This document shows positions 23,161 to 35,617 of a stretch of 64,000 bases of DNA, in pieces. The stretch's first letter is position 1. Each line of letters opens with the position of its first letter. This DNA is from Pempheris klunzingeri. Its lineage: Eukaryota; Chordata; Actinopteri; Acropomatiformes; Pempheridae. The stretch is from assembly GCF_042242105.1 (NCBI RefSeq), contig NC_092020.1, positions 16,026,788-16,090,787 on the forward strand, written 5' to 3'. Position numbers and translations under genes: made by a program. Under the pieces are notes generated by a model. It did no database searches. It was given only the letters and a program-made list of their open reading frames with translations, and was not told the origin of the DNA.

Positions 23161-24182
23161 ACAAGAACTTTATACGAAAAATAAGACATTTCCTTTAATA
23201 ACATCTGTAACATCATGGTTGTATCCTGATATCATTTTCAGTATATTTGACGATGCAGTATACACTTTTATGTGGACATTGAATCGAGTAATTGCCATTT
23301 ATATACTAATACAACATAAAACTGCATTGTTTTCTACAAAGACATCATAATAGGGCACAAATGGTGTAGCAGCAAAAAAAGAGTGTACGTTTTTATCTTT
23401 ATACATAGGCTACAGTAGTACAATGTATTTGCAGAGAAGAGATTCATTGCAAAGTACAGCTATAATGAAGTTACAAATACATCTCTAAAGTATGCTCTAC
23501 GTCATACACAAGGTCATGGCTGGATATTAGAGATTATAAAATAGTTATATAGTTTAGTAAGGGGTCTCTATAGGCTAAGACACTGGAGGCTAGAACAGGG
23601 CTACCTTTACAGTACGATGTAGACTGTGTGGATACAAAGCACACAGATGTTTGATACTGACACAGGATCAGGACATTTGAACAGGATATTAATATGTCCG
23701 AGCTGTGTATCTTAAAGAGTTGTGATGTTGAAATGATGGGAGGCGACAGCACACATTAATGCTTTCTGGTGAGATAAGTTCTGTTGTTGCTTTTATTGTT
23801 CAGAATTAGTACTTTAAAAATTTGGTCACAAGAAGTATTGTTATCTACAGCACACTGGAGGCCCCTCAAAAGGTCATCCCAGCACCACAACTCTTTTAGG
23901 TGGAATGCCTTTGATATGTTGTACATGTCTGCATGAGTGGAAGTTTTCAATCCATTTGCTCCTTCACTTCTGCTTTAAACAGAAGTTATTTTTCCAGTGG
24001 ACTAATGTACAGTATGTGCTTTGCAATCTCAAACACAAGTGCAATCTGTACTGTGGTTCAGGGACTCTCAGGTTTCCCAGAGCATTTGTTTGCCTGTTTA
24101 CAAAATGCAATTTCATAAAGAAATAAAGGAGAAAAAATACAAAATGCATCAGCAGATGATGCTGCAAGTGAGTAAGAATAAC

Positions 24183-24752
24183 CTAAAGGAATAGTTTTAA
24201 AAATTTGGGAAAATGCACTTAATTTGCTTTCTTGCTGAGAGTTAGTTTACAAGATTGATACCAGTCTCCTGTCTGCTCAGTAAATGCCCTAGACTGACAG
24301 CCGGGTAATTTAGCTTAGCATAAAGACTGGAAACAATGGCTTTGTCCAAAAGTAACAAAATCAGCCTACTAGCACCAATACTTAAAATATTACATCTTGC
24401 TTGTAGAGAAATGTAGGTGTAAAACCAACAATTCGCCATTCTATGAGGGGTTATGTGCCAGACTTTCTTGGCAGGGAGCAGTGGCCTCCTGCAGTCTCTG
24501 CTGGTTCAAATGTGCAGAGCCAACAAAAAGTTTGGCACATAACTCCCCATAAAACCATAACTTGTTGTTTTCACACTTCAGTTTGCAAATAGATTTGAAA
24601 AAAAGAAATTAACCTGTTAACTAGAGGTGCTACTATATGGATTTTTCAAAACGTTTGGACAGAGCTGTGCTGGCTGTCTTCTTGTTTCCTGTCTTTATGC
24701 CAAGCTAAGCTAAGCTAAGCTAAACTAAGCTAACTCAAACTATTCCTTTAAA
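24183..24752. repeat. Palindromic teleost element (GCTAAGCTAA family), full copy
   Basis: Left end AAAGGAATAGTTTTAAAAAT and right end CAAACTATTCCTTTAAAA are inverted. Inside are mirrored blocks: TTTAGCTTAGCATAAAGACT on the left and GTCTTTATGCCAAGCTAAGC on the right, and CTTTGTCCAAAAGTAACAAA against GTTTGGACAGAG. I recognise it as a foldback DNA element very common in percomorph genomes. It is about 570 bp and noncoding. Confidence 0.75.
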
Positions 24753-27031
24753 ATGAAGGAAAAACGGTCACAGCTAGTTTGAGGCTACAAATGCTTTGGG
24801 AGACCACGTCCTATTCCACATTATCACACAGTGTCTGGTCTGTACTCAGGGGACCAGTTCATTTCTCCTCATATGAAAAATGCTTCCCTTCAGATTACTA
24901 AAACTTACACAGTAAAAACTCCTATAGGTTCCTCTAAACCAGTGATAATCACTACAGATCTGCTGCAGCTCCACATCTTTACACTGGAGACTATGCTTAT
25001 TGCTAAATGTAAATAAAAAACATCATTATCTTAAAAGAGGTCTGAAATAACACAGAGGAAGTAACAACAATGCTCTAATACTTGGTCATTAATAGGTTGT
25101 GATATAGAGGTAGTGATTGAATCATTGATTGACAGTAATAACAAACACTGAACAATGGACTCGAGCATGGAAAATAATAATCTCATCTCAGGAGAGTATA
25201 AATACAGAGCTTATCACACCAGCCACTGAAACAAAGTTCTTTTGCTGGAGGCTGGCACACAAATAATTCAGACTCTGGACTGGACGCCGTTGCAATCAGC
25301 AGGATCGTATGAATCCTGGGGGAGAGTACGCACATGAATCATGGAGTTTCAAAGCTACTGTTTGTCATGAAGCTAAGACGTCACTGTTATAAAATTTAAA
25401 AAAGGGGTCTGAATGAGCATTCAAAATGGGTTTAAACTCCATGACCTGCCATTCTGGGTCCTCTGAGGTTTGGCTTTAGCCCGTCACGCTGACTGACAAG
25501 CTGCTCAAGCCCTCATCCTTTCTGAAGCAGTCACAGTTCAAATCCCTGTTCCCACCCAGCAGCCAAGCAGTCATGAACTAACATGGAGTTAAACCGTGAG
25601 ATTCAGTCAGAATATAAACAAGTTATGTTCCAAATGAATAACACTCTTTCCATCCCGGCTCCAACGTGCAACAAAAACAGCCATGTTTTCCTTTCACTGC
25701 ACTGGGAACGGCTGTTTGCTTGGTTTCTGCAGACAACGCTGTCCCACTGACTGTTTGAATTACACATTATAATGTATATAGTCTCCCATCTGTGGCCCGT
25801 GTGAGCCGTCTCTGTTTAAGTCCAATACATTTGGGTATCGGTTTAGATGCTGAGAGTGAATATAGCCGGCCACCCAACGTGATTCTTTATGCAGACGGAT
25901 TAAAGATGAACAGAAACAAGACAAAGACACATTCTGCAATATAGAATATCTTCTCAATCAACGTGACAGAATTATAACAAAATATAAAACAGAGCCATAT
26001 AATACAATATCAAATGAAGACTTTGCAGTAAATTGCAAATATAAACAACTGACATATATTTGCACACTTGGTGTGGCACAAACAAAAGCTTATGGCTACC
26101 TGCATTCATTTCACATTGTGTGTGTGTGTAAATATGCATGTATGTGTGCCTGCTACAGCACAGAGTGAGTGTGAGTGTGTGTGTCTGCATTTGCAGTGTC
26201 GTCTGTGTTCCTGGTATTATATGTGTGAATGCTTGTGTGTGAAACAGTGGACAGCCGCCAGGCCTCATTATTGTCATTCTCCTCACTGCCTAAAAGAGAG
26301 GCAAAGAGAGGCAAAGAGAGGCAAAGCGGCTGCTTTCAATCGAGGAGCCGAGGAAGGATGGAGACAAAAGGCCCAAATTAAACAAATGCTGGAAAGCGGC
26401 TTGGAGAGCCAGCCCGTGGTCATACGATTTGAATGAGAGAGACCGGCTGCAGGGATATCCCATCTGGGTCCTTCGGGGGGGGAGACCACACAGATACAGT
26501 CCATCCCAGCTTTCAGCTCAACTATAAGTCCACACATTGGGGTGCCAGTTCATCTGCATGTCTCATGTCCTTCTGATATGAGTGTGGATGCATCCATCTA
26601 TAATGTGTTGCTGTTGTTTTTCAAATCCTCCTGGCCTTGACTTCGCCCTGGAAGCGTCTCCATGAGCAGTTTTCCTGCAAACAACAAATAATAACTTCCA
26701 CCGATACGTCAGCACATAGGACACCTGCATAGGACCGATCCACTGGATAATCATTCCTGTTTCCACTGTTCTCTTGTATTTAGAAGTTCAACTGCAGACC
26801 GAAGGAACGTCTGATAGTCCAACCTCCAAACCACATCAAAGCATGTTCAACTGTGTGATTGTGTCCACCAAGAAAGATTTAGTGCACGTCTCTCAAAGTC
26901 GCCATTATATGCTGCCACTTCATCCCTTCACTCACAGGATGTGTTTTGTGCCTCTGCATGTCTGTACACGCATGTACATGTGGACTGATAGATACTTTGC
27001 CACAGAAGCAAAGAGGCAGTAGGATGTTTGG

Positions 27032-27032
<1 letters not shown>

Positions 27033-27074
<42 letters not shown>

Positions 27075-27076
27075 CA
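27033..27076. repeat. (CA)n microsatellite
   Basis: About 21 CA units with one interruption, downstream of the vegfb stop. Confidence 0.95.
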
Positions 27077-27299
27077 GGGGTAGATCCTTAGTCAGGCTGT
27101 AATGCTGCACTTGTTGCTAAACTAGAGTGCTACCGCAGGTTCTTGTGAGTGCCTCTGCTAGTATTTCCTTCAGTCTGAGGCACTGGATGTCTGAGCGGCT
27201 GTATGCTCCATGGCTCCATGGCACTGATGCTGAGAGTGGGTGATGAATCAGCAAGGGTTGGTGGAAAGAAAAGAGGCGAAAAGAAAGTGGGTGGACACA

Positions 27300-29417
27300 T
27301 CAAGTCCTCACGGCATCACACCTGGAACAATAGACCACAAAGAGAAGAGGATTTCAGCCTGAAATCTTGTTTGACAGATACAGGACTGACTCTCACATGT
27401 ATGATGGATTCTACAGTAGAGCACAATGTGAGTCTGCTGATAAAAGTGAGCATGTACGTGTCCTTTTTCTTGGCAAATGCTACTGTCCTAAACAATCACA
27501 TCAGATTTACCCACATTGGGAGCAATTTAGGGTTCAGAATCTTGCTCAAAGACGCTTTGACAACCAGCTCTACAACATGAGTTACAGCCACTCCAAGCGA
27601 AGCTTTCTCACTGTCTCAGTTTTGAGTTTGCGATAACAGGGGAGCAAAGATGCTCTGGAGCGAGAACATACAGCTTCAGTTTGGATTAGGTGCAGCCTGG
27701 TGCAGCTCAACAAAAGTTTTCTCTTTCTCTTTCTAAAGTTAAACTCACAAAATGTATCCTGACTTAGATTGCTAAACTATCCCATTTTTAGAGCTCTATT
27801 GTCAAACCTCACTGTCTGTGTATTCTTGTGTTTTAGCTGCATGCTGGTAAGTTCAAAAACCGATCAACAGAATTTTTAAAGAATTCAAGCAGCAGATTTT
27901 TATGTTTTGGTTGCGTATGGACCAACCTGCAGCGGTGAGGGTTGAGCCTGCGGTCTTTTTGGATGCAGCTCTCAGCTCTGATGGTGCAGTGACACTGACA
28001 AGACGTCTCATCCAGTGCCCACTTCCTTCCCCTGCAGGGGCGGCAAGGAGGCCTCGGAGATGGCGACGGAGAGGGAGAGGACCTGGTGGGAGGAGGTGAT
28101 GGAGGAGGAGAGAATGGGGGAGGAGGAGTTGGTGGAGCATGGGTCCTGGATGGAAGAGGGATGTAAGAACAGCATGGTTAGCTGCAGAATTTAGGGTCAC
28201 CAAAGTTTAAATTTGTCCTTAGGGGGGCATGAATGCTTCATGACAATCCATTATTAAGACACTTCATTGAAACACCACAGCTGAACACGTCATCTCAGTC
28301 TGTGGGCTTCATCCTGGGGTGACCATAAATATACTTACAAGCCCACACAACAATTTATCCAGTAGTTGTTGATTTTTTTCAGTCTGGAACAAAGTGGGCC
28401 GACTGACTGTCAGACTGAGTTTCCACAGCTATGTCAACATCACTACAGGGTCTAAACGATTTTGCTATTTTGCTATTGATCCCACGTTGTGAAAATGGCT
28501 AAAAATGAAATGCAAAGGCTTGTTTAAACATGCACAGTGCCAGTCTGAAACAAACCCACACAATGCAGTGAGTGGGAGATGTGTGACTAATGTGGGATGC
28601 TGTTTCCTTAGCTGCAGACAAACTTTCTTCTCTTTCTGTCGGTCTGTCTTTCTGTCCGTTACCATGGCTATAGTCACTCAGTTGCCTATGAGGCCTTCAG
28701 TTTCTCCTCTAGACGCTCTGTACTTTCTCGGAGTCTGAGAAAGTTTCCTGCGTCAGTTGGTCCATTAAGCGGTTCTGCCTCGATCTTCCCGGGAGGCTGG
28801 CGGCCTTAATGAAGTTACTTAATGAGGCAGAGAGGGGCCATCTTTGTTGAGATCCCGGTGACCACGTCTGCCGCTGGCATGGACAGAGAGGATGGCATTT
28901 GGGAGCAAATTACACAGATTTCACCCCTGCCAGAGCCTGAATAAAGCCTGTTCTGAGTGATGGATGGGTGCTGAGGGACGTCACGCCCAAACCAAGCCAC
29001 CTCTGGCCCCCAGAGGCCGGAAATGACTGACAGCAAAGTGAAGGGGAAGCAGATGGAAAAAGAGTGGCGAGGAAAAGAGCTCTAACTTGTTTATCCTCCA
29101 CTGCACAGGACTGAATCATGGCACATGTAGCAGAAAGCCTAAACCCCTAAACTCACCTGTTCCAGTTAATAGTTTCAAAATGTTCTTTTTGTCCTTAGAT
29201 GTTTCTAGTTGACCTTCTTTAACAGTCTGAGTCGTCAATTATTAAATAAATCAATGTCACATAACTTACCAAAGTAAATATTTAATGTGAATGAATAGCT
29301 GCCATATCCTGTGTTGTGGCTGTTATAAAGCTTACTAGTTATATGTGATTACTATTACACAAAAGTTGGTCCCTAGAGGTCTCTGGTATCCTGTATGCTT
29401 CCCTGTATGTTGTGTGC

Positions 29418-29465
<48 letters not shown>

Positions 29466-32400
29466 ACCTTGACTACTGTGGCTGTAAAACAAATTGTCCT
29501 TCAGTAATAATGTAGACCAGATAACCAAGTTTTTTTTCCCCCTATTCCAAACATTCACACTGACGGTATCTGGAAAAAACTTAGATAAGTAAAAACGTCA
29601 ACAGAGTTTAAAAAATCAAACGCATGTACTGATTTTCAACATACACAGCTCTGATGGTTCCAGGTGTCTTCTGTCTGGACTTTCCCCTCTCCTTTTTCTT
29701 GTCTTTTCTTGTTGGCTTCAGATAGGGCCTGCGGATACCAGACACACAAAATATTACACACCAAACTAAAATCAGTCTTTCAGCACCTACATTCAGTATA
29801 CTGAAGGTATCCTTACATCAAACCTATGTGCTGCATGTGAATGAAGGTTTGTGTTTCTTTACTTATTCTTTGACTTTAAAGTTTCTGACTTAAATCACAA
29901 TCTTGCCAATTTTAGTCTGTATTATATTTAGGCATAGTTCTTATACAACTGAAGTTTCTTTTGTCCAACAAATAACAGGTTTTTAAGAAAAACAAGTTCA
30001 TGTTTCTCAAAGGAGGGTATCCAAAGAAGGTATTATTTTAGTATTGGTACCAAAAGTCAGGTTTCACTAAGTTGTTGGAAAATATCCCAACATATTTCAT
30101 CTCAAAATGTTATTTTCATACAATGCGCAAATAAATAGTGCTCTTACACAAACATTTGAGCCTTCAAAAACATAATAAATCAACTTTTCAAAACAGGAAG
30201 CTCACATTAGAGTCAGGAGTTTAATGACTTTCAAGTAAGCTTCACATACTGTATTTCTCTTGTACATTTCAATATAATATTTTTAAAAGAAACATATGAT
30301 GTTTGTATGTTAACTTTGTTTGGCAACTTTATATCATTTTTCATTTTGCATGTTATTATTAACTTTTGTTCTCATGTAGCTGCTCACTAGTGAGTTTGTA
30401 ATATCTTTTTCATATGATATACTTTTAATATTATGTGCAACATGTGCCATTTTAAGTACGGTTAACAAGAAAAATCACTAATTTAGGATAATTAAATGCT
30501 TTTGATACCACCATGTATATTATAAGGTTGTAGGACCAGTGGTGGAAAGTACATTTACTCAAGTACAATTCTAAGGTACGTGTACTTGATTTAGTGTTTT
30601 AGTTTCATGGTACTTTATTTTACTCCACGACATTTCGGATGTTGCACTTTTCATTCCACTCTCCACTCCAGCTTGAGTTGTGAGTTATTTTGCAGAAAAA
30701 GATTTACAAAACTGTAAATCAAACCACCCAACAGCACATAAAATATCTAGAATCAGCTCTACTCTGAACAACTACAACATTAAAATACTGCTTAGTTATT
30801 AATACACCAGCAAAAATGATCCAGCAGTATGATACATAACAATCTAAGTCTGACATACTGCATAATGACTGGATTTGTTACAGTTATACGTTTATCCAAA
30901 TATAGTTTTGAATGCAGGACTTTCACTTGTTACTGGTTATAATTGTATAAAGTGGTATTGCTACTTTTCCTCCATTAAAAGATCTGAATACTTCTTCCAT
31001 CACTGTGATCACAGACCAGAAGGCTCCAATAATCATCGATCTAATCACATTCCCTGGCATTAACAAAAATCAAAGAGGAAGGCAAAACAATGACATCAGC
31101 GTAGGCTTTCAAAGAGAAAGAGACACTCCCCAGAAACATGGAGAAAATGTCACTGTTTACTGAGCTCTGTCCACTCCAGTTTGCTGATCCCTATCCTCCT
31201 CATCATGCTGAGTTCCCGGCCTTTATTGAGCACAATTGTTCTAATCCCATCTGCGGCCAACTCTATTAAACTTGATCAAATTATGAGGGCAGTGTTAACA
31301 AGCTTAGCTCTGACATTATTAACAGAGAGTGCTGCTGCTGCTGCTGCTGCTGCTGTCGTCTAATTTACTGTCATGGATGCGTGACTCTGCTCCGTCAGTC
31401 TGTGAGAGAGCACATGGCAGAGGAGATAAAATCATCTTTATGGTGACAACAGGATGCGGGCCGTCCCAGGGGATGCTGGGAGAGAGTCACACAGATGCTA
31501 ACTCACTGAGGGGCACAAACACACACAAACACTAAAACAAATATTCACATACACACACACACACGAAAACTTTCACTCACATGTATACTAACCCACAAAC
31601 AATATGCTCATGTGCAAATACATGTACAGAATTATCAAAACCATACACAGTCATATAGACACATGAATCCTAAACTGGGTAAAAAATGGTACAAAAACAT
31701 GTCACAAACACACACACATACATTGGAATCCTTTATTTATGTCCACATCCTAACAGGAAGCAGGGGGACATAAACATTAAAGATGCAATCATATGATTGT
31801 CTAGTTGGACCCACAAACAAACATCAGGAATCCAACAGGAATGTTTCTGTCACAGCGTTCAGCCATCATGTCGGTTCCTCAACAAAACCTACCTCTTAAC
31901 TTCAACATGTCCATGCTGACCTAAAATCAGCCATGTAGCCACAATCTTCCAATGTCTGATTCCACGTTTACCACTTCAATTCACTTCTTCAATTTACCTA
32001 CCATTTTCAACTATCTCATAAAGGCAAAAAACTTTATCTAATTGTTAGCTTTTAAAATGTGAGATATTGGCCACAGATGTTGCACTTTTACAACAATGAA
32101 GAGATTTGAAAATGGTCGTATCAACTCCAGTGCCTCATATAATGGATAGAACAAGTGGCTTGTGCGTGTCACCTCTTTTCATCACTGTTACTTATGGCTA
32201 GTTGGGTTTCATCCAAACTGTTTTTGACTGAAGCACTGCTCTGTCTACCTCCTCCTCATCAATAACATCATCAGCAGAATTACAAGAGCGTCATTAGTGG
32301 ACGTGACGACACTGACAGCGTTTTAGAAAGTCATTAGTCATGATGGAACATGAGATTTCACAACAACAGTTCACTCACACTCAATTAAACATGAACAGAA

Positions 32401-35400
32401 AAAGATAAAATGAAATCCAAAAGGAAAGAGGAGAGGAGCTGAAAGGAAAAAGAAGTATAAAACAAAATATGTTACCTTGTAGTTGGCGTTGGCTGTAATT
32501 GTTCTTTTAACCTGCACAGTCAGATAAAACAGACATCGTCAGTGAGGGTCAATGAGGTCAATAAACAACAGGAATACCATGCACCTCTGAGCACAGACAG
32601 TACACTGTGTTTCCTCACCTGCACTCACACTGGCTGTGCTCAACGAAGGGCAGCTCAATGAGCTCATGTTTCATAAAGGAGGTTCTCATCAGCTGCACAC
32701 AGATCAGAAAAAAATCCAGTTAAACTTCAAACATCCTCTCACTTTTCAACATTAATCATCTACTATTCCACACAGACGCAGGTAGGGTGTGTTTGTGCGT
32801 ATACCTCCATGGTGAGAGTGTGTGTGAGCAAGGGAACACACTCCATGGCCTCGTCAGGACAGCAACCGCCACACCGCCTCACCGACACGCAGGATGGGAC
32901 AAAGAGATGGTGTGTCTCCCCCGGCAACTCCCGCCAAACCTCCACCAGAGTGTCCCGAGGCTCACAGCCGCTCCGCGAATAAACCTCCAACCACCGCCGC
33001 ACTGGTGGAGACACACAGAGAGATCAGTACAGCCATGATTTCATCTGTCAGATCCATAAAGCAGTGCGTAGTTCTTTGTAGAAACAGGGAGTGTACCTTC
33101 TCGTCCTTCCCTGGATTTTTGGGAGTCTGCCGGCCGCCAGTGAGCAAGCTGGAGAGAGAAATAAAAGTAAATGAATGTGTAAAGCATTGTTTCAATAAGT
33201 TTAGGGTTTCCTGGTCGAGTTGACCTGTTAGATATGCTCAGCACTTAAGTGGTTTAATTTTCAGTTCAGAACTTTGGGAGGTCGCCATCAAAGAAAAACA
33301 ATCATTTTCTACACTTACAATATCCTCATATATCCTCAGTGCATTTGAAACTGATTCCCATGATTAATACTACTAGTTATAGTAAAAATAGGTTAATGTT
33401 GAAAGTTGTTACTGTTCTACTTTCAAACTGGGTGTCAGATATAAACATTTACATGTTGTTGCATGACCCAATGGTATCTGGTATTAGCACGTCAGAGAAA
33501 GATGCACTAAAACCAAAATCATAATGTGTCAATTGATTCCTGCTGGATGATTTCAGTTTTTGGTCTTTTTCTACTGTGCAGCACTCCACTTGTTTTATCA
33601 GCAACACAAATGTATCTATTTCAACAACTCGCGTTCAATCCCTAAGGTTGTTAATTCGTCAAAAATACCAAGTAAATAACAAGTAAATGTTTGTTCTGAC
33701 TCCCAGTTTGAAAGCACAACAGCCCCTATTATCATAGAAATATGATATTTATTTTCTGTTACAGAGGCTGACATAAACTTTATGTTAAGAGGAATCCAAC
33801 TGGTTTGGTCACATATCAATTACTGTATGAAATAACTAATTAATCTATTAATCTGTGTAAACGAATCACATAAAGTCATAGTGTCTTGATCATTTGAATA
33901 ACAGGAATTCATGATATACCCTAGATTCATTAATACATTAAATCATCATGAATCATGCATTAGTTAGTCATTAAATAAGAATATTATTTGGACACGTGAA
34001 TTATTGTTACCTGCCAACCAGCGAAGGTCATGAGCACATGAAGTACTGTACATAGATGCTAAACATTATTAATTAAAGTGTTCATATTTTGTTTCTATTT
34101 GATTTTGTTCAGGTAAAGTTCATCTTACAAATGCACTCAACAGTAATCCAACTATTGAGCTACTGTCTGCAACCTCCTGTTTGACAGTGTTGTCAAAGGC
34201 TGCAGATCAAAATATTTCCTGTTAATGAAAACTACAATAATTCACACCTGGCATCTGAACATGGAAAGATCAATGATGCATGGTGGCAACATGACAGGAG
34301 AAAAGAGAAAACCCTGAACTTTGATGACAGATTTACATGCCAAACTGTGAGAGCAGACCTACAGTAATATGACAGCTTAATCAAACACGGGCTCTATTGA
34401 GTGATACTTTCTGCATGGATGGGATCCATTGGTCGGTTTGAGCATAAAGCTGAAAATGATGTTGTTGTTCTTTGTTTTTGTACGAGTTGTAGCTGCTACC
34501 TTTGCCCTCAAGTCTATCACCTGAGTATGGTGCTTGAAACACTTTCAGTTGCCGCACACAGGTAGATAGTGAGAGTATCTGCCACTGGATTTCTCAACAA
34601 TTAGCTGTAACAGCCTTGCTCTCGATTTTGTGAGCCCTTACAAAACAAAAGCTGTATGTAGTTTGCACCTGTTGTCATGTTGCAGATGTCTATGAGTTGT
34701 TAACAGTTCGACCAAAGAGAGTTTTCCCATCTAAACTTCTCAGACAGTTTCATTAAACAAAACATAAATTTCACATATAACAAATAAACAGATTTGTGTG
34801 TTTTTCTTCTTTGCTCGCCCATCCTGGCCTCTCAGACTTATCTCATGTCCCTGTGGAGGGGCCTGACCCCCTAGGTTGGGAACCCCTGGGCTAAACTATG
34901 TAACTGTACATAAAATAGCTCCAAATCTGATAATATTTCTTGTTCTACTCAAGTAGGATTTTGAACGCAGTACTTTTACTTGGAGTATTTTTACACTGTT
35001 GTATCGGTAGTTAAAAGATTAAAAGAAAACACCACAGAGAGAAAACACAGAAAAAGAAATTGCATTTTACAGCTCTCTATAACATACTCAAACACTGCCA
35101 TTACTTTGCCTTTATGTGTGTGTGTGTGTGTGTGTGTGAAGACCAAGGCCACTTGTAAGGGAATGTAGACTTTGTCCACCCCCCCACACACACCCCCACC
35201 CCCACCCCCCTCTTTAAATGCTCCACCCCCTTCTACCCACACACACACACACACACACACTGGTTTGGCCCACATTGATTCTTAGTTAAGCTGGGACTGA
35301 GGCCATTTTGTGACTGGTAGGATGTGAGTTTAAGTAAGTGTGTCTTTTCTGTATCAGTCTTTGAAACAAGCATAAGATTATGTCCTTTTGGCAGGAACAT

Positions 35401-35413
35401 CTGTGAGGAGCTG

Positions 35414-35453
<40 letters not shown>

Positions 35454-35575
35454 AGACACACACAAACACACACTCTTGAGTGCCAGCCCAGTGCCATCTG
35501 TACTGGTATTGCTGTCTAGTGTCTAATTCCAGCCACAGAGCAAACTGTACTGATGGGCCAGTGTGTGCATGTGTG

Positions 35576-35617
<42 letters not shown>

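Larger units (their letters stand above)
23161..27299. other. vegfb: Region downstream of the vegfb stop (3' UTR and flank)
   Basis: Starts immediately 3' of the vegfb stop on the minus strand, so at least its right part is probably vegfb 3' UTR. No single polyadenylation signal is convincing. It contains the palindromic element at 24.2 kb, a (CA)n at 27033-27076, and a non-repetitive block at about 26240-26530 with three GAGGCAAAGA units. Confidence 0.35.

Noticed and set aside
27897-27927. Read-through of vegfb exon 7 into the intron (LVHTQPKHK...) as the true C-terminus
   Set aside because: A splice donor at TGCAG|GTTGGT and a phase-matched terminal exon giving the expected CRCD motif fit the family better.
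27853-28203. 116-codon minus-strand ORF (His/Leu/Pro-rich) over vegfb exon 7
   Set aside because: Wrong frame of the Pro/Ser linker and heparin-binding exon. Partly the same frame issue discussed under alternative splicing, but not a separate gene.
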